Of a stretch of DNA of 10,707 nucleotides, positions 4,921 through 10,707 are shown piece by piece. The notes below the pieces were generated by a model. It was given only the letters and a program-made list of their open reading frames with translations, was not told where the DNA came from and made no database searches. This stretch comes from JAHFLQ01 sp964432465 (GTDB taxonomy: Bacteria; Patescibacteriota; Minisyncoccia; UBA6257; WO2-44-18), in NCBI GenBank assembly GCA_964432465.1, contig CAYSNI010000051.1, forward strand, positions 1 to 10,707. Reading direction: 5' to 3'. Numbering within the stretch: position 1 is the stretch's first letter; each line of letters starts with the position of its first letter. The position numbers and the translations under genes were made by a program.

Positions 4921-7155
4921 CTAGTAAGAATGTTTGGTGGTGTTAAGATACTGTCCCGTATACGATTTTTTATTTGACATAATTTGCGCGGCTACTCCTT
5001 CAGCGATAACTTCACCTCCCCTGTCTCCGCCCTCGGGCCCTAAATCAATAATCCAATCAGATTGCCGGATAACATCTAAATTATGTTCTATAACTAACAC
5101 GGTGTTACCATTTTCCACTAATCTATTTAAGAGACGCATAAGTCGTTCGATATCCGCGAAGTGCAGACCAGAAGTGGGCTCATCCAAAATGTAAAATTCC
5201 CCAGTGTCTTGAAGACGACTGGCAAGTTTTAATCTCTGGGATTCTCCGCCTGACAAAGTATCAAGACTTTGCCCAAGCTCTACATAATCGAGACCAACTT
5301 CGACCAATAAATCTGTTTTGACTTTAATTTCTTTGTTGCTGAAAAAAACTCCTGCCTCTGATGCTGTCATGGCCAAGACCTCCGAAATATTTTTATCCTT
5401 ATATTTATACTTTAGGACTTTTTCTTTATATCTTGAACCATTGCAAGTGTCACAATGGATTTTCACATTACCTAGAAAGTTCATTTCCATGTCTATATAG
5501 CCCAGACCTTTGCACTCATCGCAAGCTCCGTGAGAATTAAAACTAAACAAACTATCGGACATGCCATGCTCTTTTGCAAAAATCCTTCTTATAATATCAA
5601 AGATTCCAGTGTAAGTACCGACACATCCCCTTCGGTTATTACCGACAGGACTTTGATCAACTAAAACTATCTTTTCCTTGTGCTGTGTAAGAACCTCCTC
5701 AACAAGAGAGCTTTTACCAGAACCCGATACGCCAGTTAGTGACACTAGTACCCCTTTGGGTATTTTTAAATCAAATCCTTTGAGGTTATGCCTCCTTGCG
5801 TTACTTACTTTCAAAAACCCCGTTGGTGTTCTTTCCACTCTTGGTTTGTTCTGCCGAATGGTGCTTCCCAAGTATTGAGCAGAAACAGATTTTGGATTGT
5901 TTAATATTTCCTTGAATGTACCTTGAGCTACGACTTCCCCGCCATTTTTGCCCCCACCTGGGCCGATTTCTACAATGTGGTCCGAACTTTTAATAATCGC
6001 CTCATCATGTTCTACCACCAGAACTGTATTGCCGCTGTCTCGCAACTTCTCTAAATTTTTAACTACCCTGTCCACGTCTCTGGGATGAAGACCCGCAGTC
6101 GGTTCATCAAGAACATAGATTGTCTCAACTAAATCACAACCCATTTGGCGAGCCAATTTAACTCTTTGAGCTTCCCCTCCAGATAGAGTGTCCGTGGATC
6201 TGTTTAGAGATAAATAACCAATGCCTGCGTTAATTAGATTCTGCAGCTGCTCTTCGAGTTTTGGCCTGACGATCATTGCTTGCGGAATCGTAATTCCTCG
6301 AACAAATTCTAAACATTCTGCTAGGGCCATTTTACTAACCTCCCCAATATTCTTACCACCGATCTTTACACTCAATGCTTTACTATTGAGACGCCCACCA
6401 CGACACTCGCTGCAATCCGTTTGTTGAAAGAAATTAATTTCTTCAGAATTGTACCTAATCTTTTCCTTAAGCCGGGTTACTATGCCCTGATATGTCCATT
6501 TATTTGCTCCATATTCGCTTTCATCCTGCCACAATTGCTTAGGAGCATAAAGAAGCTTCTCTAAATCCTCGTCATTATATTCTTCAATCTTCTTATCCAT
6601 GTCGAAAAAGTTTGTGGCCTTAATAATTTTCCAATACCTTCCCCCCACTTGCCACGCGCTATGCAAAAGAGCCCCCTCATTTAGAGACTTGCCAAAATTA
6701 ATTAACTTTCTAGGATCTATTTCCATAGTCACACCTAACCCATTACACTCGGAACATGCACCATTAGGATGATTGAAAGAAAAAAATGAAGAATCTAAAG
6801 AGGGCAAACCTATACGCGAGTAGAGCATGCGTAAATAAGTGTAGCTTTCTGTTAGTGTTCCGACTGTCGATCGAGGACTAGTGCTAACTCTGTCTTGACT
6901 GATAATTATAGTTGTTGATATGCCCTTGATCTCGTCAACATTAGGTCGATTGACTTTCTGTAAATATCTTCGAGCATATGATGGCAGTGACTCAAAATAC
7001 TGTCTCTGACCTTCTTGGGCAAGAATATCAAAAGCAATGGTTGATTTACCAGAGCCCGAAACTCCAATAAAACAGACTATCTTATTCCGAGGGATTTTAA
7101 GATCAATATTTTTTAAGTTGTTCTCCTTAGCTCCTTTTAAGGTGATGCTCTCCAT
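4921..7155 (-). CDS. uvrA2: UvrA2-type ABC ATPase (UvrA paralogue without UvrB-binding domain)
   Basis: 744 aa, two ABC ATPase modules in one chain. Walker A GVSGSGKST at 31-39 and GVSGSGKSS at 475-483; signature LSGGE at 324-328 and 634-638; Walker B with LDEPT at about 349-353 and 657-661. Zinc-binding CxxC pairs lie at 134-137 with 248-251 and at 545-548 with 568-571. After LYSRIG the chain runs straight into SFFSFNHPNGACSEC, so the UvrB-interaction domain present in true UvrA is missing. This is the UvrA2/DrrC class; relatives are linked to tolerance of DNA-damaging or intercalating compounds, and the role here is inferred. The frame is open another 42 codons upstream, but MESITLKGAKENNLKNI is the normal family start and an extended -10 sits 7 bases before it. 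The gene is AT-richer than copB and the protease, which may indicate transfer. Confidence 0.93.
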   Translation of the reverse strand: MESITLKGAKENNLKNIDLKIPRNKIVCFIGVSGSGKSTIAFDILAQEGQRQYFESLPSYARRYLQKVNRPNVDEIKGISTTIIISQDRVSTSPRSTVGTLTESYTYLRMLYSRIGLPSLDSSFFSFNHPNGACSECNGLGVTMEIDPRKLINFGKSLNEGALLHSAWQVGGRYWKIIKATNFFDMDKKIEEYNDEDLEKLLYAPKQLWQDESEYGANKWTYQGIVTRLKEKIRYNSEEINFFQQTDCSECRGGRLNSKALSVKIGGKNIGEVSKMALAECLEFVRGITIPQAMIVRPKLEEQLQNLINAGIGYLSLNRSTDTLSGGEAQRVKLARQMGCDLVETIYVLDEPTAGLHPRDVDRVVKNLEKLRDSGNTVLVVEHDEAIIKSSDHIVEIGPGGGKNGGEVVAQGTFKEILNNPKSVSAQYLGSTIRQNKPRVERTPTGFLKVSNARRHNLKGFDLKIPKGVLVSLTGVSGSGKSSLVEEVLTQHKEKIVLVDQSPVGNNRRGCVGTYTGIFDIIRRIFAKEHGMSDSLFSFNSHGACDECKGLGYIDMEMNFLGNVKIHCDTCNGSRYKEKVLKYKYKDKNISEVLAMTASEAGVFFSNKEIKVKTDLLVEVGLDYVELGQSLDTLSGGESQRLKLASRLQDTGEFYILDEPTSGLHFADIERLMRLLNRLVENGNTVLVIEHNLDVIRQSDWIIDLGPEGGDRGGEVIAEGVAAQIMSNKKSYTGQYLNTTKHSY

Positions 7156-7162
7156 ATTCTGC

Positions 7163-7171
7163 ATATTATCA
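7163..7171 (-). promoter_or_regulatory. Extended -10 promoter of uvrA2, leaderless
   Basis: Minus strand TG-A-TAATAT (TG 7170-7171, hexamer 7163-7168), then GCAGAAT (7 bases), then the ATG at 7153-7155. No good -35 and no Shine-Dalgarno site. The geometry matches greA, the protease and copB. Confidence 0.62.
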
Positions 7172-7290
7172 TAAATCCTAATATCGCTCTCACACATTAA
7201 GATTCCCGCCGGAGCGAAAATCATGGTGCAGGAAAGGCATTTAGGGGTGGGTGGCCGCTTGCGGTCACGGAGGTGCGCCACGAACGCCGT

Positions 7291-7428
7291 TTATTTCTTA
7301 TTAATCCACTTGATAATGGCGAAAATTGCCACAATCAAAAGCGTCCAGACCAGAAGCGTGGTAACCCAGAAAACAAGGCCGACGGAACCGCCACTCCACC
7401 CCATACCCTGCATAGTGTTATACATCAT
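7291..7428 (-). CDS. Small membrane protein, 45 aa, downstream of the copper ATPase
   Basis: A 45-residue protein not long enough for most gene finders. It opens with a Met/Gly-rich stretch (MMYNTMQGMGWSGGS), has one strong membrane helix at about residues 16-39 (VGLVFWVTTLLVWTLLIVAI and on), and ends in the basic KWINKK, so the C-terminus is probably cytoplasmic. The start follows the stop of the copper ATPase by 17 bases without a Shine-Dalgarno site, which suggests cotranscription and coupled translation. Four of the first nine residues are Met, and Met is a typical soft ligand for Cu(I), so a role alongside copper export is plausible but inferred. From memory, similar tiny Met/Trp-rich membrane proteins occur next to copper ATPases in Patescibacteria. 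The second Met codon could also be the start. Confidence 0.7.
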   Translation of the reverse strand: MMYNTMQGMGWSGGSVGLVFWVTTLLVWTLLIVAIFAIIKWINKK

Positions 7429-7445
7429 ATTTTAATTACATCATT

Positions 7446-9551
7446 TTATAGCTTTTTGTTTTTAAGTAAAATTGCGTTAATCGCCACGATCACCGTGCTT
7501 GCTGACATAAAGACTGCCGCTAACGCCGGTTGAAGAATAATCCCTTTAAACGCGAGCGCGCCGGCGGCGAGGGGCAGAGCAACCACGTTGTAGCCGGTAG
7601 CCCAAAAAAGATTCTGGATCATCTTAGTGAAAGTCATCTGAGATAGCCGGACGATCTTTACAATGTCTCGGGGGTCATTTCGCATAAGAATAATGCCGGC
7701 GGACTCTATAGCAACATTGGTCCCGGCGCCGATGGCGATGCCAACATCCGCCTGCGTAAGTGCCGGAGCATCGTTGACACCATCGCCAACCATTGCAACT
7801 TTTAGGCCCCGGCTTTGTAGAGTCTTCACTTTTTCAGACTTCTGATGAGGTAACACTCGGGCAAAATATTCATCGATACCAAGCTCGGACGCAACCCACT
7901 TGGCTACATCTTCAGAATCACCGGTGATCATCGCCGACTTTACGCCTATTTCTTTGAGTGACCTGATCGCTTCTCGAGACTCCTCGCGAATAATATCGGC
8001 AAGAGCGATTACGCCAAGCAAAACATCTCCGATCACCGCAAAATTGATCGTTTTACCTTGCGCCGAAAGTTTATCAACTTTAGCTTGCACTTCGGAATCA
8101 AGGGATAAATTCAAATCCGATAAAAGCGCTTGGCTACCAACCAGCACCTCTCTACCCTCGATATTTGCCTTTGCGCCCTTCCCGGGTATTCGCTGGGAGT
8201 TACTAGCTTGGTAAATTTTTAGATTCCGCTTTACCGCTTCGGCAACCACCGCTCGCGCGATCGGATGCTCCGATTGGCTATCAACAGAGGCCATATATTG
8301 TAAAACTTTTTCTTCGCTCTCTGCGCCAACGGGAATAATTGTGTCAACGCCAAACTCGCCTTTTGTAAGGGTTCCGGTTTTATCAAAGAGCACGATGTCA
8401 ACGTTACGCGCCGCTTCAAGCGCGAGACGCTGCTTAACGAGAAAACCATTTTGCGCGGCTTTTGTCGTAGAAATCGAAGCAACTAGTGGGATCGCAAGAC
8501 CGAGCGCGTGCGGGCAAGCTATGACGAGCACTGCGACCATCCGCTCTATGGCAAAGGCGGGGTCAGCAACTGCTAACCATGCGGCCAAAGTTATACTCCC
8601 CACCACGATAGCGATAATAGTAAGGTAATAAGCGGCTCGATCCGACAACATTTGTAAACGCGATTTTGAGCTTTGCGCTTCGGCGACAAGGCGCATAACC
8701 CCCGCTAAAAAAGTTTTCTCACCAATATTCGTTACTTTTATTTTAAGTGTTCCATCTCCGTTGATTGTTCCCGCGATAACTTCACTCCCCTGCTTTTTTA
8801 ACACCGGCCTTGATTCGCCGGTTGCGACGGATTCATTTACGTCAGATGTGCCATCTAATACAGAGCCATCGGTAGGAATCTTGCCACCGGGTTTTACAAG
8901 CACCACATCGCCACTCCTCACTGCGGTGAGTGGGACTATTTCCGTCTTGTCTCCTCGTATAACCTCTGCTTGGTCCGGTAAGAGCTTCGATAACTCTTTC
9001 AGCGCGCTCTGCGCGCCCGAAACAGCCCGCATCTCCATCCAGTGCCCCAGAAGCATGATGGTAATCAGAGTTGCCAGTTCCCAGTAAAGCGCCGCGCCTT
9101 TATTCAGTAGCGTTGAAGCGACGCTGTAGATGTAGGCCGTTGAGATTGCAAGCGTAATCAGCGTCATCATCCCGGGCAGGCGCGCTTTCAACTCTCTCCA
9201 AGCGCCAACCAAGAAAACCCAGCCGCCATAAAAGAAAATAATTGATGAGAGCGCGAACTGAAGATACTCGGAAGCGGGGAAAACCGGGGCCTGGAATCCG
9301 AGGAGTTTCTGCGCTACATCCGAGTATGCGACTACTGGAATTGATAATAATAAACTTACCCAAAACTTTTTTTTAAAAATATTTGTGGAATGCCCTTCGT
9401 GTTTCTTAAAATCACCGACTGATTCATGCGCGGGCGTTTTTTCCTTAGCGGGCAAGAGTTGCATTCCACATTCCGGACACATGCCCGGCTTATCCTGCTG
9501 TATCTCCGGATGCATCGGGCAGGTATAAAATTGGGTAGATTTTTGATCCAT
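7446..9551 (-). CDS. copB: CopB-type P1B-3 copper-transporting ATPase
   Basis: 701 aa, full length for the family. The N-terminus holds a heavy-metal-binding module, YTCPMHPEIQQDKPGMCPECG (start about residue 9), then a His-containing linker (KKHEGHS). Membrane helices follow at about 63-78, 97-118, 128-148, 155-172, 307-329 and 337-362, with two more near 650-698. The actuator loop has TGES (244-247), the metal site is CPH (346-348), the phosphorylation site is DKTGT with D390, SEHP lies at 427-430 and GDGVNDAP at 589-596. CPH rather than CPC places it in the P1B-3 (CopB) group, which exports Cu(I)/Cu(II) or Ag(I) from the cytoplasm. MSASTVIVAIN in the last helix fits. An extended -10 lies 7 bases before the ATG. 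The 45-aa membrane protein follows closely. No copper-responsive regulator gene is visible. Confidence 0.96.
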   Translation of the reverse strand: MDQKSTQFYTCPMHPEIQQDKPGMCPECGMQLLPAKEKTPAHESVGDFKKHEGHSTNIFKKKFWVSLLLSIPVVAYSDVAQKLLGFQAPVFPASEYLQFALSSIIFFYGGWVFLVGAWRELKARLPGMMTLITLAISTAYIYSVASTLLNKGAALYWELATLITIMLLGHWMEMRAVSGAQSALKELSKLLPDQAEVIRGDKTEIVPLTAVRSGDVVLVKPGGKIPTDGSVLDGTSDVNESVATGESRPVLKKQGSEVIAGTINGDGTLKIKVTNIGEKTFLAGVMRLVAEAQSSKSRLQMLSDRAAYYLTIIAIVVGSITLAAWLAVADPAFAIERMVAVLVIACPHALGLAIPLVASISTTKAAQNGFLVKQRLALEAARNVDIVLFDKTGTLTKGEFGVDTIIPVGAESEEKVLQYMASVDSQSEHPIARAVVAEAVKRNLKIYQASNSQRIPGKGAKANIEGREVLVGSQALLSDLNLSLDSEVQAKVDKLSAQGKTINFAVIGDVLLGVIALADIIREESREAIRSLKEIGVKSAMITGDSEDVAKWVASELGIDEYFARVLPHQKSEKVKTLQSRGLKVAMVGDGVNDAPALTQADVGIAIGAGTNVAIESAGIILMRNDPRDIVKIVRLSQMTFTKMIQNLFWATGYNVVALPLAAGALAFKGIILQPALAAVFMSASTVIVAINAILLKNKKL

Positions 9552-9558
9552 TAGATTT

Positions 9559-9567
9559 AGTATCTCA
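9559..9567 (-). promoter_or_regulatory. Extended -10 promoter of copB, leaderless
   Basis: Minus strand TG-A-GATACT (TG 9566-9567, hexamer 9559-9564), then AAATCTA (7 bases), then the ATG at 9549-9551. No Shine-Dalgarno site; the -35 is poor. No obvious copper operator palindrome is seen around it. Confidence 0.62.
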
Positions 9568-9586
9568 CAAATAATAACGCGAATAA

Positions 9587-9623
9587 ACCTAAAAAAGACG
9601 CCGGCGCCTCTTTTTTAGGTTTT
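9587..9623 (-). terminator. Long rho-independent terminator between 9647-9904 and copB
   Basis: Arms AACCTAAAAAAGA and TCTTTTTTAGGTT are exact complements (13 bp) around a GC-rich core, GCGCCGGCG. The minus strand gives a run of six T in the 3' arm. It follows the stop of the small ORF at 9647-9904 and precedes the copB promoter. The symmetric arms could also act on the plus strand. Confidence 0.8.
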
Positions 9624-9646
9624 CTAGGTTCTACGTCCTATTGAAA

Positions 9647-9904
9647 CTAAGATTTACTATTTAAGTACTTACCGGCAACGCTCAACGCGAACGAAGGCAG
9701 AACAATAAACATAGTGGCGAAGGAGGTGGCGTAGGTGGGAACGAAGTTACTTGTGGTGAGCTTAGCCGAACCAGAACCATTTTTGAGAAGCGAACTGGCT
9801 ATATTTACATACCAGATTTCACTACCCAACGGGGCTTGTCCTGAGTTTGTCGAAGGGCTGAGCACCGAGTCAAACTCGGCTTCGCTATTTCTTGAGACTT
9901 GCAT
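9647..9904 (-). CDS. Hypothetical small protein, partly encoded by an interspersed repeat
   Basis: 85 aa, not recognised. Residues about 14-27 (VLSPSTNSGQAPLG) are encoded by a copy of an interspersed repeat on this strand. The remainder, EIWYVNIASSLLKNGSGSAKL to the end, has one likely membrane helix at about 58-78 (TYATSFATMFIVLPSFALSV) and a short basic tail. Support for a real gene: codon usage looks ordinary, a TATAAT-like hexamer TATTAT (9912-9917 complement) lies exactly 7 bases before the ATG, and a strong terminator follows the stop. Against it: the repeat content, no clear family and no Shine-Dalgarno site. It could instead be the remnant of a longer gene interrupted by the repeat. 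The start codon overlaps the -35 of the divergent plus-strand gene. Confidence 0.5.
   Translation of the reverse strand: MQVSRNSEAEFDSVLSPSTNSGQAPLGSEIWYVNIASSLLKNGSGSAKLTTSNFVPTYATSFATMFIVLPSFALSVAGKYLNSKS
9830..9880. repeat. Interspersed palindromic repeat (STNSGQA-type) with adjoining hairpin
   Basis: Plus strand GGGGCTTGTCCTGAG (from 9831) runs into TTTGTCGAAGGGCTGAGC. From memory, this is a sequence scattered through many Patescibacteria and other genomes, which reads as 'STNSGQA' or 'CPEFVEG' in shadow proteins. Next to it is a perfect hairpin CCGAGT-CAA-ACTCGG (9865-9879). Only one copy lies in this window, so the repeat nature rests on recall. Confidence 0.65.
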
Positions 9905-9926
9905 TTTTCTGATAATAATGTATTGT
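9899..9926 (+). promoter_or_regulatory. Probable promoter of the plus-strand membrane protein gene
   Basis: TTGCAT (9899-9904), 16-base spacer, TATTGT (9921-9926). It overlaps the start codon and -10 of the divergent minus-strand ORF (9902-9917), so the two promoters would compete for the same DNA. Confidence 0.55.
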
Positions 9927-9954
9927 ATGGGCAGAACGTTAAAGGGAGATTGCT

Positions 9955-10305
9955 ATGAGGAAAGAGACGGGGGTAAAGATCGGGAAAACTGCAGAGAAGG
10001 TCACGCGCTGGCTTGCACTATTTGTCGGCATTGGCGCAATCGCAGCCGCAATCTTGATCGCCGCAACAGCACACTCCGCAGGGGAAATGGAATTTTGGCC
10101 GGCATTATTATTTGGTCTTATGCTGTTTGGAACCCCGATTGGGCTCTGCTTTCTTGTTTTCTTTGACCAAAGCCCACCTCAACCTCCCAGTCCTTCATAT
10201 GAACCAATTGCGGACTGTAGAGCGGGTGGCTGGCTGGGGAAAGGCAGGGGCGTGAACGGAAGATTCTGTTGCCAGCACCATTGGCGTAATTGGTGGTTTG
10301 ACTAG
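9955..10305 (+). CDS. Hypothetical two-helix membrane protein, 116 aa
   Basis: The only complete plus-strand gene. Two hydrophobic helices lie at about 19-38 (RWLALFVGIGAIAAAILIAA) and 48-70 (WPALLFGLMLFGTPIGLCFLVFF), separated by a short polar loop. A basic N-terminus (MRKETGVKIGKTAEK) suggests both ends are cytoplasmic. A Pro-rich linker follows, then a Gly/Trp/Cys/His-rich tail (GRFCCQHHWRNWWFD) that might bind metal, though this is speculative. The ATG has GGGAG 6 bases upstream, and a terminator follows at 10322. The tail looks unlike a conserved domain, so a frameshift near residue 85 cannot be excluded. I do not recognise the family. Confidence 0.68.
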   Translation: MRKETGVKIGKTAEKVTRWLALFVGIGAIAAAILIAATAHSAGEMEFWPALLFGLMLFGTPIGLCFLVFFDQSPPQPPSPSYEPIADCRAGGWLGKGRGVNGRFCCQHHWRNWWFD

Positions 10306-10321
10306 TACAAATAGATCTTTT

Positions 10322-10356
10322 AAAGCCCGCGAGTAATCGCGGGGCTTTTTATTTTT
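10322..10356 (+). terminator. Rho-independent terminator of the plus-strand gene
   Basis: Stem AAAGCC(C)CGCGA / TCGCGGGGCTTT with a GTAA loop and a one-base bulge, followed by TTTTATTTTT. It starts about 17 bases after the stop codon. Confidence 0.88.
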
Positions 10357-10358
10357 AC

Positions 10359-10466
10359 CCCCGTAAAATTCGCTGCGCTCATTACGGGGCAAGCCCACCC
10401 CGTTTTACCCTCCATAGCTTTCTTTGACCATCCGAAGCCTTGCGCGAAGGAGGTAGCGACGGAGGG
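10359..10466. repeat. Gene-free stretch with nested inverted repeats
   Basis: An 8-bp perfect inverted repeat CCCCGTAA / TTACGGGG (10359-10366, 10382-10389) surrounds AATTCGCTGCGCTCA. A second, looser structure pairs CCCTCC (10408-10413) with GGAGGG (10461-10466) around CCGAAGCCTTGCGCGAAGG, which itself has CCTT / AAGG arms. Both motifs resemble, from memory, intergenic repeats common in Patescibacteria. No convincing ORF is seen here. Confidence 0.6.
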
Positions 10467-10488
10467 CTACTCACTATTGTTTGGAAAC

Positions 10489-10509
10489 AAAAAACTCCCT
10501 TGGCGGGAT
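10489..10509 (-). terminator. Possible terminator of the RelE-like toxin gene
   Basis: Minus strand short stem TCCC / GGGA with a 5-base loop GCCAA, then G and a run of six T. The stem is only 4 bp, so it is weaker than the other terminators, but it lies about 30 bases after the toxin stop codon. Confidence 0.5.
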
Positions 10510-10540
10510 TTATTTTGCGCTCAACCATCTTTCACTTTTT

Positions 10541-10707
10541 CTAAATATCTTTTCTGTGTTTGGCCCGCAAAAGCAAAATAGTCTTGTTGTCCAAAAACTT
10601 AAAAATTACTCTGTAATCTCTGCCAACCCGAAAAGAATGACTGCCACTCAAACTGCCATGCAGGGGTTTTGTGTGTAGCTTTGAATGAAACGGGTCTTTT
10701 TGCAAAG
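10541..10707 (-). CDS. RelE/ParE-family toxin-like protein, C-terminal part
   Basis: 54 C-terminal residues on the minus strand, stop TAG at 10541-10543; the N-terminus is outside the window. The sequence DPFHSKLHTKPLHGSLSG, then FRVGRDYRVIFKFLDN, then KTILLLRAKHRKDI follows the end of RelE/ParE/YoeB-type toxins: a 'DPF...L..HKL.G.L.G' segment, then the central 'R.g.dYRviF' strand, then a strand and a terminal helix-like tail. R26, R29 and R32 are candidate RNA-contact residues. These toxins are usually mRNA interferases or gyrase inhibitors paired with an antitoxin encoded just upstream, which would be past position 10707. Whether it is an active toxin cannot be judged from this fragment. 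Confidence 0.7.
   Translation of the reverse strand, partial: LQKDPFHSKLHTKPLHGSLSGSHSFRVGRDYRVIFKFLDNKTILLLRAKHRKDI

Noticed and set aside
7156..7281. N-terminal extension of UvrA2 by 42 codons, with a CxxC (CLSC)
   Set aside because: The family normally starts at MESITLKG-like sequence, the extension has no recognisable domain, and the extended -10 for the shorter start lies inside it. I see no other convincing gene in 7172-7290.
9735..10166. 143-aa plus-strand open frame spanning the repeat and the start of the two-helix gene
   Set aside because: Its protein reads the repeat as CPEFVEG and becomes low-complexity Arg-rich out of frame with the membrane protein gene; it also overlaps the divergent promoter.
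10195..10398. 67-aa minus-strand open frame containing LPRNERSEFYGG
   Set aside because: It is made from the intergenic inverted repeat and the antisense of the plus-strand gene and terminator; typical repeat-derived spurious ORF.
10481..10678. 65-aa plus-strand open frame
   Set aside because: It is antisense to the RelE/ParE-like fragment, whose family motifs are on the minus strand, and its start lies in that gene's terminator.
1..10707. CRISPR array, tRNA or insertion sequence
   Set aside because: No regularly spaced direct repeats, cloverleaf-like gene or transposase-like protein was seen on either strand.

Overview
The window looks like chromosome from a Patescibacteria/CPR (Parcubacteria-like) bacterium. 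This is an inference from several signs: a GreA of the short-lead 'MQIPKRR' type, a DUF2914-type membrane protein, many small lineage-restricted hypotheticals, very compact terminator-promoter junctions, several apparently leaderless genes, and interspersed palindromic repeats of the kind that read as 'STNSGQA' in protein. No rRNA, tRNA, CRISPR array or insertion sequence was seen.

Layout: nearly everything is on the minus strand. From left to right in coordinates (that is, 3' to 5' for the genes) there are: the N-terminal part of a DUF2914-like membrane protein (1-251); an unrecognised 140-aa protein (311-733); GreA (777-1280); a two-gene operon of small hypotheticals (1324-1910); a cold-shock protein (2037-2234); a nucleoside 2-deoxyribosyltransferase-like protein (2363-2812); a GNAT acetyltransferase (2891-3373) downstream of a secreted metzincin-like protease (3389-4159); a lipoprotein (4232-4789); a UvrA2-type ABC ATPase lacking the UvrB-binding insertion (4921-7155); a 45-aa membrane protein (7291-7428) downstream of a CopB-type copper P1B-ATPase (7446-9551); and a small hypothetical (9647-9904). 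The only plus-strand gene is a two-helix membrane protein (9955-10305). The window ends in a repeat-rich gap and the C-terminal part of a RelE/ParE-like toxin on the minus strand (10541-10707).

How it works together: most units are single genes or pairs, each closed by a rho-independent terminator whose T-run is followed within a few tens of bases by the next promoter. Two promoter styles coexist. Some genes have a promoter, a short leader and a Shine-Dalgarno site. Others (greA, the protease, uvrA2, copB) have an extended -10 (TGn plus hexamer) placed exactly 7 bases before the ATG, which predicts leaderless mRNAs. This spacing corrects the starts of greA, uvrA2 and the protease to positions inside longer open frames. 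The copper ATPase and the small membrane protein probably form a metal-export unit. The lipoprotein plus uvrA2 block (about 4232-7155) is visibly AT-richer than its flanks and may have been acquired separately.

I did not find a clearly new multi-gene system. The most striking signals are the fixed leaderless promoter geometry, a perfect 17-bp inverted repeat inside the deoxyribosyltransferase-like gene, a protease whose first zinc-ligand His is Gln, and a small ORF partly built from an interspersed repeat.
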